Shown piece by piece: positions 17,274 to 25,311 of a stretch of 64,000 nucleotides of DNA (its first letter is position 1; every line of letters begins with the position of its first letter). This DNA comes from Microbispora sp. ZYX-F-249 (GTDB lineage Bacteria > Actinomycetota > Actinomycetes > Streptosporangiales > Streptosporangiaceae), in NCBI RefSeq assembly GCF_039649665.1, contig NZ_JBDJAW010000025.1, positions 1-64,000 on the forward strand. Direction: 5' to 3'. Made by a program: the position numbers and the translations under genes. Under the pieces are notes generated by a model. The model was not told the DNA's origin and did no database searches. It was given only the letters and a program-made list of their open reading frames with translations.

Positions 17274-17815
17274 TCCGCCGGCTGGTCCTCTCCGACCAGG
17301 CCGTCGACGGACTCGCGGATGAGGTCGGCGTGCCCGAGGTGGCGGGCGTACTCCTCGATCGTGTCGATCAGCAGGCGGCGGAGGCTGGGCGACTCACCGC
17401 GTGAGCCGGTGTACGCCGCGAGCCGTCCGAGGCCGCCCTCGGCCAGTGCCTGCCGCACGCCGGCCCGGGAGCGGGCCACCGCGTCCTGCCACAACGCCGT
17501 CAACTGCTCGGGCGTGTCGCCGGCGGCCGTACGCCACTCCCAGTCGGGGTCGGCGCCGAAGTCCACCGTGTCCCACGGCGGCGACGGCGGCCGCCCGAAC
17601 AGCTTCCGGGAGAACATGTCGTCCTCCACGAGCGCCAGGTGCTTGAGCAGCCCTCCCAGGGGCATGGACGACGCGGCGGCGGTCGCCCGCAGGCCCGCCG
17701 CGTCGAGCCCGCCGCACTTCCACGCGAACAGCCGGCGCTGGCGTTCCAGCGACCCGATGAGCGTGTCGATCTCGTCGCCCGCGACCGGCGGCTCACGGAG
17801 GATGTCTTCGGTCAT
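17270..17815 (-). CDS. DinB-family protein (mycothiol transferase-like)
   Basis: 181-residue four-helix protein of the DinB/DUF664 type: LIGSLERQRRLFAWKC, then SMPLGGLLKHLALVEDDMF with a conserved metal-binding histidine, and YARHLGHADLIRE with two further histidines near the C-terminus. The three histidines fit the metal site of thiol S-transferases that use mycothiol in actinobacteria. Coupled by a 4-base overlap to the GNAT gene and divergent from a WYL regulator 59 bases away, which may control the pair. Confidence 0.85.
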   Translation of the reverse strand: MTEDILREPPVAGDEIDTLIGSLERQRRLFAWKCGGLDAAGLRATAAASSMPLGGLLKHLALVEDDMFSRKLFGRPPSPPWDTVDFGADPDWEWRTAAGDTPEQLTALWQDAVARSRAGVRQALAEGGLGRLAAYTGSRGESPSLRRLLIDTIEEYARHLGHADLIRESVDGLVGEDQPAE

Positions 17816-17874
17816 GGCGGACAGGCTACGGTCGGTTCCGGACGATCCCCTTCCGGAATCCGACGGGTTGCCGA

Positions 17875-18828
17875 ATGAAACGAGACGAGAGCCCCACCGC
17901 CCGGGCCCTCCTGCTCCTCGAACTGATCCAGAACAGTCCCGGCATCACCGCGGAACGGCTGGCCGGCCGGCTCGGTGTCTCCGAGCGGGCGGCCCGGCGT
18001 TATGTCGGCATCCTGCGCGAGGCCGGCATCCCGATCGAGTCCGAGCGAGGCCCGTACGGGGGATACCGCGTCGGCCGGGGGGTCCGGCTGCCTCCTCTGA
18101 TGTTCACGCAGGCCGAGGCGCTCGGGCTGGTGATGGCCGTGCTGGACGGCCACCACGACGCGGCGGATCCGGCCGACCCCGTGGGCGTCGCGCTCGGCAA
18201 GATCCTGCGGGTGCTTCCCGAGGCGGTCGGGGAGCCGGCCGCGGCGGTGCGGAGCCTGAGCGCGAGACATTTCGAACCCGGGGTCAGGACGCCCGGCCCC
18301 GAGACGACCGCCGCCCTCGTCCGGGCCTGCGCCGCGCGGCACCGGCTGAGGCTCGGATATCGCATCCGCCCCGGAGAGGAGCGGCTCATGGAGGTCGACC
18401 CGTGGGCCGTCGTCGTACGGCGCGGCCGGTGGTATCTCCTGTGCTGGTCGCACACGAAGAACGCCCGCCGGGTGCTGCGGGTGGACAAGGTGGCGGACGT
18501 CGAGGTGCTCGACGTCCCGGCCGTCCCGCCGCCCGATCTCGATCCGGCGGAGATGCTGGAAGACCACCTGTCGGCGGGCTGGCGGCACGAGGTGGAGGTC
18601 GTCGTCGACGCACCCGCCGAGGCCGTGGCCGAGTGGATCCCGCGCAGCCTGGGCCGCCGCGAACCGATCGACGCGACCACCACGCGCCTGGTCGGCAGCA
18701 CGGACGAGCCGGACTGGTACGTCCGGCAGCTCACCGCGATCCGGGCGCCTTTCCGCATCGTCGGGTCACGCGAACTGCGGGAGGCCGCCGAAGCTCTGGG
18801 ACGGCGCCTCCTCCAGGCCGGCGCCTGA
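17875..18828 (+). CDS. WYL-domain transcriptional regulator
   Basis: 317 residues: an N-terminal DeoR-like winged helix (ARALLLLELIQNSPGITAER ... VSERAARRYVGILREAGIPI ... GGYRVGRGVRL), a WYL domain (LMEVDPWAVVVRRGRWYLLC with the R-x-W-Y-L core) and the C-terminal WCX extension. WYL proteins sense nucleic acids or nucleotide-like ligands. Divergent from the DinB-GNAT pair, its likely target. Its stop codon lies in the first unit of a 15-bp tandem repeat. Confidence 0.92.
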   Translation: MKRDESPTARALLLLELIQNSPGITAERLAGRLGVSERAARRYVGILREAGIPIESERGPYGGYRVGRGVRLPPLMFTQAEALGLVMAVLDGHHDAADPADPVGVALGKILRVLPEAVGEPAAAVRSLSARHFEPGVRTPGPETTAALVRACAARHRLRLGYRIRPGEERLMEVDPWAVVVRRGRWYLLCWSHTKNARRVLRVDKVADVEVLDVPAVPPPDLDPAEMLEDHLSAGWRHEVEVVVDAPAEAVAEWIPRSLGRREPIDATTTRLVGSTDEPDWYVRQLTAIRAPFRIVGSRELREAAEALGRRLLQAGA

Positions 18829-18884
18829 AACGCCGGGTCCTGAAACGCCGGGTCCTGAAACGCCGGGTCCTGGAAAGCGGGCCC
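18826..18884. repeat. 15-bp tandem repeat beginning at a stop codon
   Basis: Three perfect units (18826-18840, 18841-18855, 18856-18870; TGAAACGCCGGGTCC) and a degenerate fourth to 18884. The first three bases are the TGA stop of the WYL gene. Slippage expansion of the gene end is the simplest origin. Confidence 0.9.
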
Positions 18885-18890
18885 TGGTGG

Positions 18891-19490
18891 CTACGCGGAG
18901 CATGTGGCCCAGAGCTCGGCCCAGCCCTCGTGCGTGAAGTCGTCGTTCTGGTACCAGACCGCCTGCGAGTGTTCGTCGGACTGGACCGACGTGATGCTGA
19001 CGTTGGCGGGGCGCCGCCCGTCGGCACCGCTGAGGTGCGGGTGGCTCGGCGGGCAGGCCACCATGAGCAGAGCGTCGCCGCCCGGCGGGATCCTCGTGGT
19101 CTGCATGAACTCGAAGCCGGTCATGGGCTCGTGCTGCACGTTGGAGCAGAGCACTTCGATCTTCACCAGGATGGCGGACGCGTACTTGTCCGTCTTCGAC
19201 TGGGAGTTGCCGAACGTCACCTTCACCTCGCGCCCGTTCACGGTGATGCCCTTGTAAACCAGCTCGCCCCCGTTCCAGGTGTCCTGGGCGACGGACGAGG
19301 TCCGGGTCGTCACCGGATACGGCTTCGTCGAGGGACAGGTCCTCGACACGTAGACCGTCATGCCCGGCTGGACGGAGGTCGAGTTCGTCATGACCACGGT
19401 CTCCTCGGCGAACGCCGGGGCGACGGGGACCGTGAGTGCGGCGGCGGCGGCGATCGCCGCGACCGCGCCCGTTCGGGTGAGCCTGCGCAT
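18891..19490 (-). CDS. Secreted protein of unknown function
   Basis: 199 residues. A clear signal peptide (MRRLTRTGAVAAIAAAAALT ... APAFA, cleavage near residue 28) is followed by a beta-rich, Thr/Ser/Val-rich mature protein with four cysteines (RTCPSTK; VLCSNVQ; VACPPSH; ATCSA) that could form two disulfides. No known domain recognised. It is convergent with the WYL gene and has its own short upstream gap. A surface or extracellular role is inferred only from secretion. Confidence 0.75.
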   Translation of the reverse strand: MRRLTRTGAVAAIAAAAALTVPVAPAFAEETVVMTNSTSVQPGMTVYVSRTCPSTKPYPVTTRTSSVAQDTWNGGELVYKGITVNGREVKVTFGNSQSKTDKYASAILVKIEVLCSNVQHEPMTGFEFMQTTRIPPGGDALLMVACPPSHPHLSGADGRRPANVSITSVQSDEHSQAVWYQNDDFTHEGWAELWATCSA

Positions 19491-19608
19491 GTGGTGTCTC
19501 TCCTCGTTCGTCAGGCGTGTCCTTGCGCCGACGACGCTAGAGAGACCGTCTTGATGTGGTCTCCACCGTGTCGTGTGGAGTGCTTGACGGGCACTTGCGA
19601 CCGGTGTT

Positions 19609-20130
19609 TCAGCCCGGCATGACGATGGTGGACAGGAGGCGCCGGGTGCGGCCCGGTGCGGGCTGGTTGGCGAGTCTCGCCAGGAGCACTTGTCGCAGGT
19701 CCCGCAGGAACTCCTGGAACTCCTCGTCGCTGAGGTACATGGCCGCCTGCCGGAATCCCACGCCGTCGCGGCCGAGGTCGATCTCGTCCCGGTCGAGGTA
19801 ACGGTCGAAGTCGGCCAGCAGGAGCGCGACGAACGTCAGGAACGCCTGGCGGTGCTCCTCCGCGCCCAGCCCGGCCGCCTCCTCGGCCCCGACGCTCGCG
19901 TTGGCCGCGCGCAGCCGGTAGGTCCGTTCGAAGGTGCCCCGGACCTTGCGCTCGGCCGCGACCTCCAGGACCTCGCCTTCGACCAGTGCCGCGACCTGCC
20001 GGTAGAGGGTCGCCGGCGGCACGTCGGGGAGCTCCGCGCGAAGGTCCGCCGTCGTCAGCGTCCGCTCGCCCAGGAGCGCCTGGACGATGCGCAGCCGGAT
20101 GGGGTGCAGCAGCAACTCGGCCGTCGTCAT
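19609..20130 (-). CDS. ArsR-like helix-turn-helix regulator
   Basis: 173 residues. An N-terminal winged helix (LLLHPIRLRIVQALLGERTL ... DVPPATLYRQVAALVEGEVL) of the ArsR/HTH_20 type is followed by a helical ligand or dimerisation domain rich in Asp/Glu (LLLADFDRYLDRDEIDLGRD). It is transcribed away from a PH-like gene and hydrolase gene across an 81-base gap holding TTCTCAC repeats, which it probably binds. Confidence 0.85.
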   Translation of the reverse strand: MTTAELLLHPIRLRIVQALLGERTLTTADLRAELPDVPPATLYRQVAALVEGEVLEVAAERKVRGTFERTYRLRAANASVGAEEAAGLGAEEHRQAFLTFVALLLADFDRYLDRDEIDLGRDGVGFRQAAMYLSDEEFQEFLRDLRQVLLARLANQPAPGRTRRLLSTIVMPG

Positions 20131-20139
20131 GATCCTACG

Positions 20140-20177
20140 TTCTCACATTTGACATCATTCTCACAATCGAGAACAAT
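20140..20177. promoter_or_regulatory. Divergent promoter with TTCTCAC operator repeats
   Basis: TTCTCAC occurs twice in the same orientation (20140-20146, 20158-20164), the second forming an inverted repeat TTCTC-N6-GAGAA (20158-20173). TTGACA (20149-20154) and AACAAT (20172-20177) are 17 bases apart and could drive the rightward genes, with the inverted repeat overlapping the promoter. The ArsR-like protein is the likely repressor. Confidence 0.6.
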
Positions 20178-20211
20178 CATACTCACCACAGCACGACCTG
20201 CGAGGAACGCC

Positions 20212-20553
20212 ATGAGCACCGTGACCATCACCCCCGACGCCATCGAAGTCCGCCTCACCGCGGTCGAGAAGGCCGCCGCCCTGCGTACCGACCTGCGTGT
20301 CCCGCGGTCGGCGGTGCGGTCCGCCGAAATCGTGGACGACGCACTCGGCGCGGCCCGGGGCGTGCGCACCGGCCTCGGCGTGCCCGGGCACCGCAAGCTC
20401 GGCACCTGGCACAGCCGCGCGGGCAGGGAGTTCGTCGACGTGCGCAACGGTCAGCCGGCGGTGCGGATCCACCTCGACGGGCACGGCTACGCCTCGCTGC
20501 TGCTGGGCGTGGACGACCCCCGTGCCATGGTCGCCGCACTCACCGGCGCCTGA
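20212..20553 (+). CDS. Small PH-like protein of unknown function
   Basis: 113-residue soluble protein with alternating strands (TITPDAIEVRLT; DLRVPRSAVRSAEIV; REFVDVRNGQPAVRIHLDG; YASLLLGVDDPRAMVAAL) in the pattern of bacterial PH-like domains. GAGGA lies before ATG 20212. It is the first gene rightward of the TTCTCAC operator and is followed after 14 bases by an alpha/beta hydrolase, so all three genes probably form one regulatory unit. Role unknown. Confidence 0.7.
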   Translation: MSTVTITPDAIEVRLTAVEKAAALRTDLRVPRSAVRSAEIVDDALGAARGVRTGLGVPGHRKLGTWHSRAGREFVDVRNGQPAVRIHLDGHGYASLLLGVDDPRAMVAALTGA

Positions 20554-20567
20554 GACGGACCGGCACG

Positions 20568-21503
20568 ATGCGCGACATCGACCTCACCTTCACCTCGGCC
20601 GGCGAGCGGCTCGCCGGCACGCTGACCCTGCCCGGCGGCGACGGGCCCTTCCCGGCGGCGCTGCTGATCCCCGGATCGGGGCCGGTGAACCGTGACTCCG
20701 ACCATCGGCGGCTCCCTCTCGGGGTGACCCGTCAGCTGGCGGAGGCGCTGGCCGCCGCGGGGATCGCGTCACTCCGCTACGACAAACGCGGAGTGGGGGC
20801 CAGCACCGGTGACTTCCTGGCGTCCGGGTTCCGCGACAACATGGACGACGCCGCGGCCGCGCTGGCCGCGCTGCGCGGGCGCGCGGAGATCGATCCCGGC
20901 CGCGTGGCGGTGGCGGGGCACAGCGAGGGCGCGCTGATCGCCACCGACCTCGCCGCCCACGACCCCGCGGTGGCGGCGGTCGTGCTGCTGTCCGGCGCCG
21001 CCAAGATCGGCGCCGAGACGCTGCGCTGGCAGGCCGCGCGTCTCGCGCCGGTCTTGCCGGCGCTCGTCCGCGCGGTGCTGCGCCTCACCCGCACCGACCT
21101 GGTCACCAAGGTGACCAAGAACCACGAGCGCATCCGCCGTACGACGACCGACGTCGCCCGGATCGGCGGAGTCCGGGTGAACGCCCGCTGGACCCGCGAG
21201 TTCCTCGACTACGACCCGGCGGCCGACCTCGCCATGATCAAGGCGCCGGTGCTGGCCGTCACGGGAGACAAGGACCTCCAGGTCGACCCCGGGGACCTCA
21301 CCCGCATGGCGGAGCTGGTGCCGGGGCCGATCGAGACCCACCTGATCCCCGACCTCAGCCACATCCTGCGCAGGCAGCCGGGCACGCCGTCGCTGCGCGC
21401 GTACAAGCGTGAGGCGCGCGAGCCGATCGACGCGCAGGTGCGAGAGCTCGTCGCCGGCTGGCTCGCGCGCACGCTCGCGGCGCCGGCGCGGGACGGAGCC
21501 TGA
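20568..21503 (+). CDS. Alpha/beta hydrolase
   Basis: 311 residues. The N-terminus LAGTLTLPGGDGPFPAALLI and GSGPVNRDSD motif mark the acyl-peptidase/dienelactone-type subgroup. Nucleophile elbow VAGHSEGAL, acid in GDKDLQVDP and C-terminal histidine in PDLSHILRR complete the triad. Cytosolic, no signal peptide. Second gene of the operon with the PH-like protein; ester substrate unknown. Confidence 0.88.
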   Translation: MRDIDLTFTSAGERLAGTLTLPGGDGPFPAALLIPGSGPVNRDSDHRRLPLGVTRQLAEALAAAGIASLRYDKRGVGASTGDFLASGFRDNMDDAAAALAALRGRAEIDPGRVAVAGHSEGALIATDLAAHDPAVAAVVLLSGAAKIGAETLRWQAARLAPVLPALVRAVLRLTRTDLVTKVTKNHERIRRTTTDVARIGGVRVNARWTREFLDYDPAADLAMIKAPVLAVTGDKDLQVDPGDLTRMAELVPGPIETHLIPDLSHILRRQPGTPSLRAYKREAREPIDAQVRELVAGWLARTLAAPARDGA

Positions 21504-21574
21504 CCGTTCGGCGCGTCCGTTTTGCGGGGAGGACGACATCAGGGCACTGGTGGGCGACTCGCGAGGAGACCGCC

Positions 21575-22999
21575 GTGGACACGTATCACAATGTGATCGA
21601 CGGGGAGCGCCGTGACCCGGCCTCCGGTGAGTGGATGGACCTCGTCGACCCCTGCACCGAGCAGGTGTACGCCAGGGCGGCCCGGTCGGGCGGCCGGGAC
21701 GCGGCGAGCGCGGTGGAGGCGGCCACCCGGGCCGCGCGGGCCTGGCGGCGGACCACCCCGGCCGAGCGTCAGCGGCTGCTCGTCGAGCTGGCCGATCTGA
21801 TGGCGGACAACCGGGAGGCGCTGGGCGAGGCCGAGGTGCGGGCGACCGGCAAGCCGCGCGGCACCGCCCTGCGGGTCGACGTGGACGGCTCGATCGACGT
21901 CATCCGCTACTTCGCCGGGGCCGCGCGAGTGCTGGAGGGACTCGGCGCGGCCGAGTACGCCGAGGGGCACACCTCATTCGTACGGCGCGAGCCGATCGGC
22001 GTCGTCGCCCAGGTGACGCCGTGGAACTACCCGCTGATGATGGCGGCCTGGAAGATCGGCCCGGCTCTGGCGGCGGGCAACACCGTGGTGCTGAAGCCGT
22101 CCGACACCACGCCGGGCTCGGCCGTGCTGCTCGGCGAGCTGTGCGCGAGGGTGCTGCCGCCGGGCGTGGTCAACGTCGTGTGCGGCGACCGGGACACCGG
22201 CCGCGCGCTGGTGGCGCATCCCGGTGCGGAGATGGTGGCGATCACCGGCTCGACGCGGGCCGGGGCCGAGGTGATGGCGGCGGCCGCCGCCGACCTCAAG
22301 GACGTCCATCTGGAGCTGGGCGGCAAGGCTCCCGCGGTGGTGTTCGCCGACGCGGACCTGAAGGCGACCGCCCGCGGCGTCGCCGAGGCGGCGTTCTTCA
22401 ACGCCGGGCAGGACTGCACGGCCGTCACCCGGGTGCTCGTCGAGGAACGGGCGCACGACGACTTCGTCGCGGCGCTCGCCGAGGCGGCGCGGACGCTGAC
22501 CGTCGGCGACCCGGACGAGGAGGGCGTGTTCCTCGGCCCGTCCAACAACGCGGCCCAGGCCGAGCGGGTCGCGGGCTTCCTCGACCGGCTGCCCGCGCAC
22601 GCCCACGTGGTCACCGGCGGCGCCCGCCTCGACCGCCCCGGCTACTTCTTCCCGCCGACCGTCGTCGCCGGCGTCCGGAAGGACGACGAGATCGTGCAGC
22701 AGGAGGTCTTCGGCCCGGTCGTCACCGTGCAGCCGTTCGCGGACGAGGGCGAGGCCGTGGCCCTGGCCAACGGGGTCGAGTACGCGCTCGCCTCGAGCGT
22801 GTGGACGAGGGACGTCGGCCGGGCGATGCGGCTGTCGGCCGAGCTCGACTTCGGCGCGGTGTGGGTCAACTGCCACCAGGTGATCATTCCGGAGATGCCG
22901 CACGGCGGCTTCAAGCACTCGGGCAGCGGCAAGGACCTGTCCCGGTACGGCCTGGACGCCTACACCCGCGTCAAGCACGTGATGATCAGCCATTCCTGA
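21575..22999 (+). CDS. NAD(P)-dependent aldehyde dehydrogenase (aminobutyraldehyde dehydrogenase-like)
   Basis: 474 residues, full family length. Cofactor site and catalysis: VTPWNYPLMMAAWK, ITGSTRAG, LELGGKAP (general-base Glu) and FNAGQDCTA (catalytic Cys), ending with GGFKHSGSGKDLSRYGLD. This combination resembles gamma-aminobutyraldehyde dehydrogenases of putrescine degradation, but amine pathway genes are not adjacent, so substrate is tentative. Start GTG 21575 has GCGAGGAG just upstream. Confidence 0.88.
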   Translation: MDTYHNVIDGERRDPASGEWMDLVDPCTEQVYARAARSGGRDAASAVEAATRAARAWRRTTPAERQRLLVELADLMADNREALGEAEVRATGKPRGTALRVDVDGSIDVIRYFAGAARVLEGLGAAEYAEGHTSFVRREPIGVVAQVTPWNYPLMMAAWKIGPALAAGNTVVLKPSDTTPGSAVLLGELCARVLPPGVVNVVCGDRDTGRALVAHPGAEMVAITGSTRAGAEVMAAAAADLKDVHLELGGKAPAVVFADADLKATARGVAEAAFFNAGQDCTAVTRVLVEERAHDDFVAALAEAARTLTVGDPDEEGVFLGPSNNAAQAERVAGFLDRLPAHAHVVTGGARLDRPGYFFPPTVVAGVRKDDEIVQQEVFGPVVTVQPFADEGEAVALANGVEYALASSVWTRDVGRAMRLSAELDFGAVWVNCHQVIIPEMPHGGFKHSGSGKDLSRYGLDAYTRVKHVMISHS

Positions 23000-23062
23000 C
23001 CGTCCCGCTCGCCGGCGGGCCGGCACATCGATGCATTGTGACGCGGATCACCCTGTTCTGCC

Positions 23063-23090
23063 GTGAACCTCGGCGTCCGGAACAGTACCC
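23063..23090 (+). promoter_or_regulatory. ECF-type promoter of the sigma/anti-sigma operon
   Basis: GTGAACC (23063-23069) and GTACCC (23085-23090) are 15 bases apart, with the ATG start only 6 bases beyond, so the message would be leaderless. An identical arrangement lies at 24585-24612 before the ABC transporter genes. AAC-containing -35 elements are typical of ECF sigma promoters. Confidence 0.75.
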
Positions 23091-23096
23091 ATCACG

Positions 23097-23651
23097 ATGG
23101 ACTCGACGGATCTGGAGCTGTTGCGGCAGGTCACCAGGGGTGACGAGCACGCCTTCGAGCAGTTGTACGCCCGCCACGCCCGGGCGCTCCTGGCGTACGC
23201 GGAAGGGCTCCTGGGCGAGCGCGGGCCGGCCGAGGAGACGCTCCAGGAGACGTTCATCGCGGTGTGGCGCGGGGCGGGCGCGTTCGAGGAGCGGTCACAG
23301 GTACGCACCTGGCTGTTCGGCATCTGCCGCCGCCAGGCGCTCAAGCGGATGCGCGGCCACCTGCCGGCGTCGCGGCCGCTCGACGACGCGCTCGACGTGG
23401 CGTCGCCGGAGCCGGGGCCGCAGGCGGTGGCGCTGGCGCGGGCGGACGCGGCCGCGGTCGCCGCGGCGCTGCGGACACTGGCCCCGCTCCACCGCGAGGT
23501 CCTCGACCTCGCGTTCGCCGCGGAGATGTCCCACGCGGAGATCGCCGAGGTGCTGGGGGTCCCTGCCGGGACGGTGAAGAGCCGCCTGTTCAACGCCCGG
23601 GCCGCGCTGGCCCGCGCCCTGCCCGTCGAGGTCGAGGAGGCCGGCCGATGA
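23097..23651 (+). CDS. ECF RNA polymerase sigma factor
   Basis: 184 residues with sigma region 2 (DEHAFEQLYARHARALLAYA ... TLQETFIAVWRGAGAFEERS, VRTWLFGICRRQALKRMR) and region 4 (LRTLAPLHREVLDLAFAAEM ... EIAEVLGVPAGTVKSRLFNA). Its stop overlaps the anti-sigma start (ATGA). The promoter in front of it recurs before the next operon, so it probably drives itself and the adjacent transporter. Confidence 0.93.
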   Translation: MDSTDLELLRQVTRGDEHAFEQLYARHARALLAYAEGLLGERGPAEETLQETFIAVWRGAGAFEERSQVRTWLFGICRRQALKRMRGHLPASRPLDDALDVASPEPGPQAVALARADAAAVAAALRTLAPLHREVLDLAFAAEMSHAEIAEVLGVPAGTVKSRLFNARAALARALPVEVEEAGR

Positions 23652-24568
23652 ACCATCCCACCGAGCTGCTGCCCGACTACGCCGCCGGCGTCCTCGCGAA
23701 CCCGGCGGCCGTGGAAGCCCATGTGCGGACGTGCGCCGAGTGCGCCGCCGAGGCCGAGTCGTGGGGGAAGGTCCGCTCGGCCGTCGCCGGACGGGCGGCC
23801 GCGGTGGCCGCACCCACGCCGTCGGTCTTCGCCGCGATCCGGGAGCGCATCGGTGCGGCCGGGCCGTCGGCGACGCCTCGGCCGCACCCCGTCCCCGAAT
23901 ACGCGGTCCCCCGGTACGCGGGCGAGGTGGGGCGGCGGCCGTGGCGAAGGGCGCTCGGCCTGCTGACCCGTCAGTGGACCCTGGTCAGGTGGCCGGTCTG
24001 GGTGGTGTCCGTGGCCGCGCTCGTGATCGGCGGCGTGGTCGCCGCCCGGGTCTCGCCGGCGGGGCTGGCGCCGCAGGTGCTCGCCGCCGTGATCCCGCTG
24101 GCCGCGGCGCTCGCGGTGGCGGGGGCGTGCGGATCGGACCGGGAGCCGGTCGGCGAGCTGGTCGCCGCGACTCCCACGTCGCCCAGGGTGGTGCTGCTCG
24201 CCCGGCTCACGCTGGTGCTCGGTGTGATCGGCGCGGGGAGCCTGCTCGTCACGCTCGCGCTCGCGCCGCTGGAGCCGGTCGCCGGTCTTCTCGGCCTCAC
24301 GGCGGCGTGGTTCGGCCCGCTGGTGCCGTTGTCCGCGCTCAGCTTCACGCTGTCGGTGCTGTGGCGGCCGTCCGTCGGCGTGGGGGCGGCCACGGCGCTG
24401 TGGCTGCTCCGGCTCCTCGCCATGACGGGCGCGCTCGACCGGGCGGTGGCGGCGGCGGTCGAGCGGCTGTGCACCCCCGGTGCCGGCGTCCTCACGGGCG
24501 CGGCCGCGCTCGTCGCGGTGGCGGTGCTGCTGTCGCCGCGCCTGCCGCATCGGCGGGCGAGTTTCTGA
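23648..24568 (+). CDS. Membrane anti-sigma factor (zinc-finger type)
   Basis: 306 residues. The N-terminus carries the anti-sigma zinc motif HVRTCAEC (His-x3-Cys-x2-Cys, residues about 25-32) in the context LPDYAAGVL ... VEAHVRTCAECAAE. The rest contains about six hydrophobic segments between residues 115 and 300. This is longer and more membrane-embedded than usual single-span anti-sigmas, so it may sense the membrane directly. It overlaps the sigma gene by four bases and would hold the sigma factor inactive until signalled. Confidence 0.88.
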   Translation: MNHPTELLPDYAAGVLANPAAVEAHVRTCAECAAEAESWGKVRSAVAGRAAAVAAPTPSVFAAIRERIGAAGPSATPRPHPVPEYAVPRYAGEVGRRPWRRALGLLTRQWTLVRWPVWVVSVAALVIGGVVAARVSPAGLAPQVLAAVIPLAAALAVAGACGSDREPVGELVAATPTSPRVVLLARLTLVLGVIGAGSLLVTLALAPLEPVAGLLGLTAAWFGPLVPLSALSFTLSVLWRPSVGVGAATALWLLRLLAMTGALDRAVAAAVERLCTPGAGVLTGAAALVAVAVLLSPRLPHRRASF

Positions 24569-24584
24569 GCGGAACAAAATTCCG

Positions 24585-24612
24585 GTGAACCGTCCCGGCC
24601 CGCGCGGTACCC
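24585..24612 (+). promoter_or_regulatory. Second copy of the ECF promoter, before the ABC transporter
   Basis: GTGAACC (24585-24591), 15-base spacer, GTACCC (24607-24612), then a GTG start 6 bases on: the same geometry as the promoter at 23063-23090. The next bases (ACTCAC against ATCAC) are also alike. Confidence 0.75.
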
Positions 24613-24618
24613 ACTCAC

Positions 24619-25311
24619 GTGAAATCAACGTCCTTGTGGCGATACGAGGCCCGGCGCGCGGGATGGCCGGCCTGCCTGGCCGCTCCCGCGTCGCTGCTGG
24701 TGACCGTCGCCCTCGCGGTGGCGAGCGCCGGCTTCGGTGCGCCCCCGCCGTCCGTGCACGGAGTGCTCCTGTCGGGTGTCGAGGCGCTCGTCCCCCTGGC
24801 CGCGGCGATGGCGGCGGTCACGGTGGTCAGCGTGGACCGCTGCCGTGAGCTGCAGCTCGCGCTCCCGGCCGCCTATCCGGGCACGCTCGGCCGCAGGCTC
24901 GGCGTGGTCGCGGGAATCGGCGCGGCGCTGTCGGTGCTCTTCTCGACCGTGCTGCGGCTCGCCGGCGCGTGGACCGGGCCGCAGTCGTCCCTCGCGTCGG
25001 TCCTGGTCTGGGCGTCGCCGCTGCTGGGGCTCACCGGCCTGGCCCTGCTCGTCGCCGTCCTGGGCCGCAGCGTCGTGCTCGCGACCACGACGGTCGCCGT
25101 GGTGTGGCTGTGCCAGCAGCTCTTCGCCGCGGCACTGGCCGCCGGCGCCTGGTCGCGCCCGTTCTTCCTGTTCATGACCAGCCGGGCGGGGGTCGCCGAC
25201 GGCTGGGGGACGAACCGCGCGGTGCTCGCCGCCTGCGGCGTCCTGTTCATCACGACCGCGCTCCTGCTGCTGCGCCGGCCGGAGCGTCTCCTGACGGAGG
25301 AAGAGGTATGA
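24619..25311 (+). CDS. Integral membrane protein, probable ABC transporter subunit
   Basis: 230 residues with five to six hydrophobic segments (ASLLVTVALAVASAGFGA; VEALVPLAAAMAAVTVVSV; LGVVAGIGAALSVLFSTVL; PLLGLTGLALLVAVLG; VLAACGVLFITTALLLL). The basic N-terminus SLWRYEARRAGWPA resembles the start of ABC-2 type permeases. The start GTG 24619 is leaderless from the ECF promoter. It overlaps the next permease gene by four bases, so it is likely one of two membrane subunits of the exporter. Confidence 0.75.
   Translation: MKSTSLWRYEARRAGWPACLAAPASLLVTVALAVASAGFGAPPPSVHGVLLSGVEALVPLAAAMAAVTVVSVDRCRELQLALPAAYPGTLGRRLGVVAGIGAALSVLFSTVLRLAGAWTGPQSSLASVLVWASPLLGLTGLALLVAVLGRSVVLATTTVAVVWLCQQLFAAALAAGAWSRPFFLFMTSRAGVADGWGTNRAVLAACGVLFITTALLLLRRPERLLTEEEV

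Noticed and set aside
16749-19622. 957-codon open frame on the plus strand
   Set aside because: Runs antisense to GNAT and DinB and out of frame with the WYL gene, all of which have clear domains.
21631-23577. 648-codon frame overlapping the aldehyde dehydrogenase and sigma genes
   Set aside because: Out-of-frame shadow with low-complexity Arg/Gly content.
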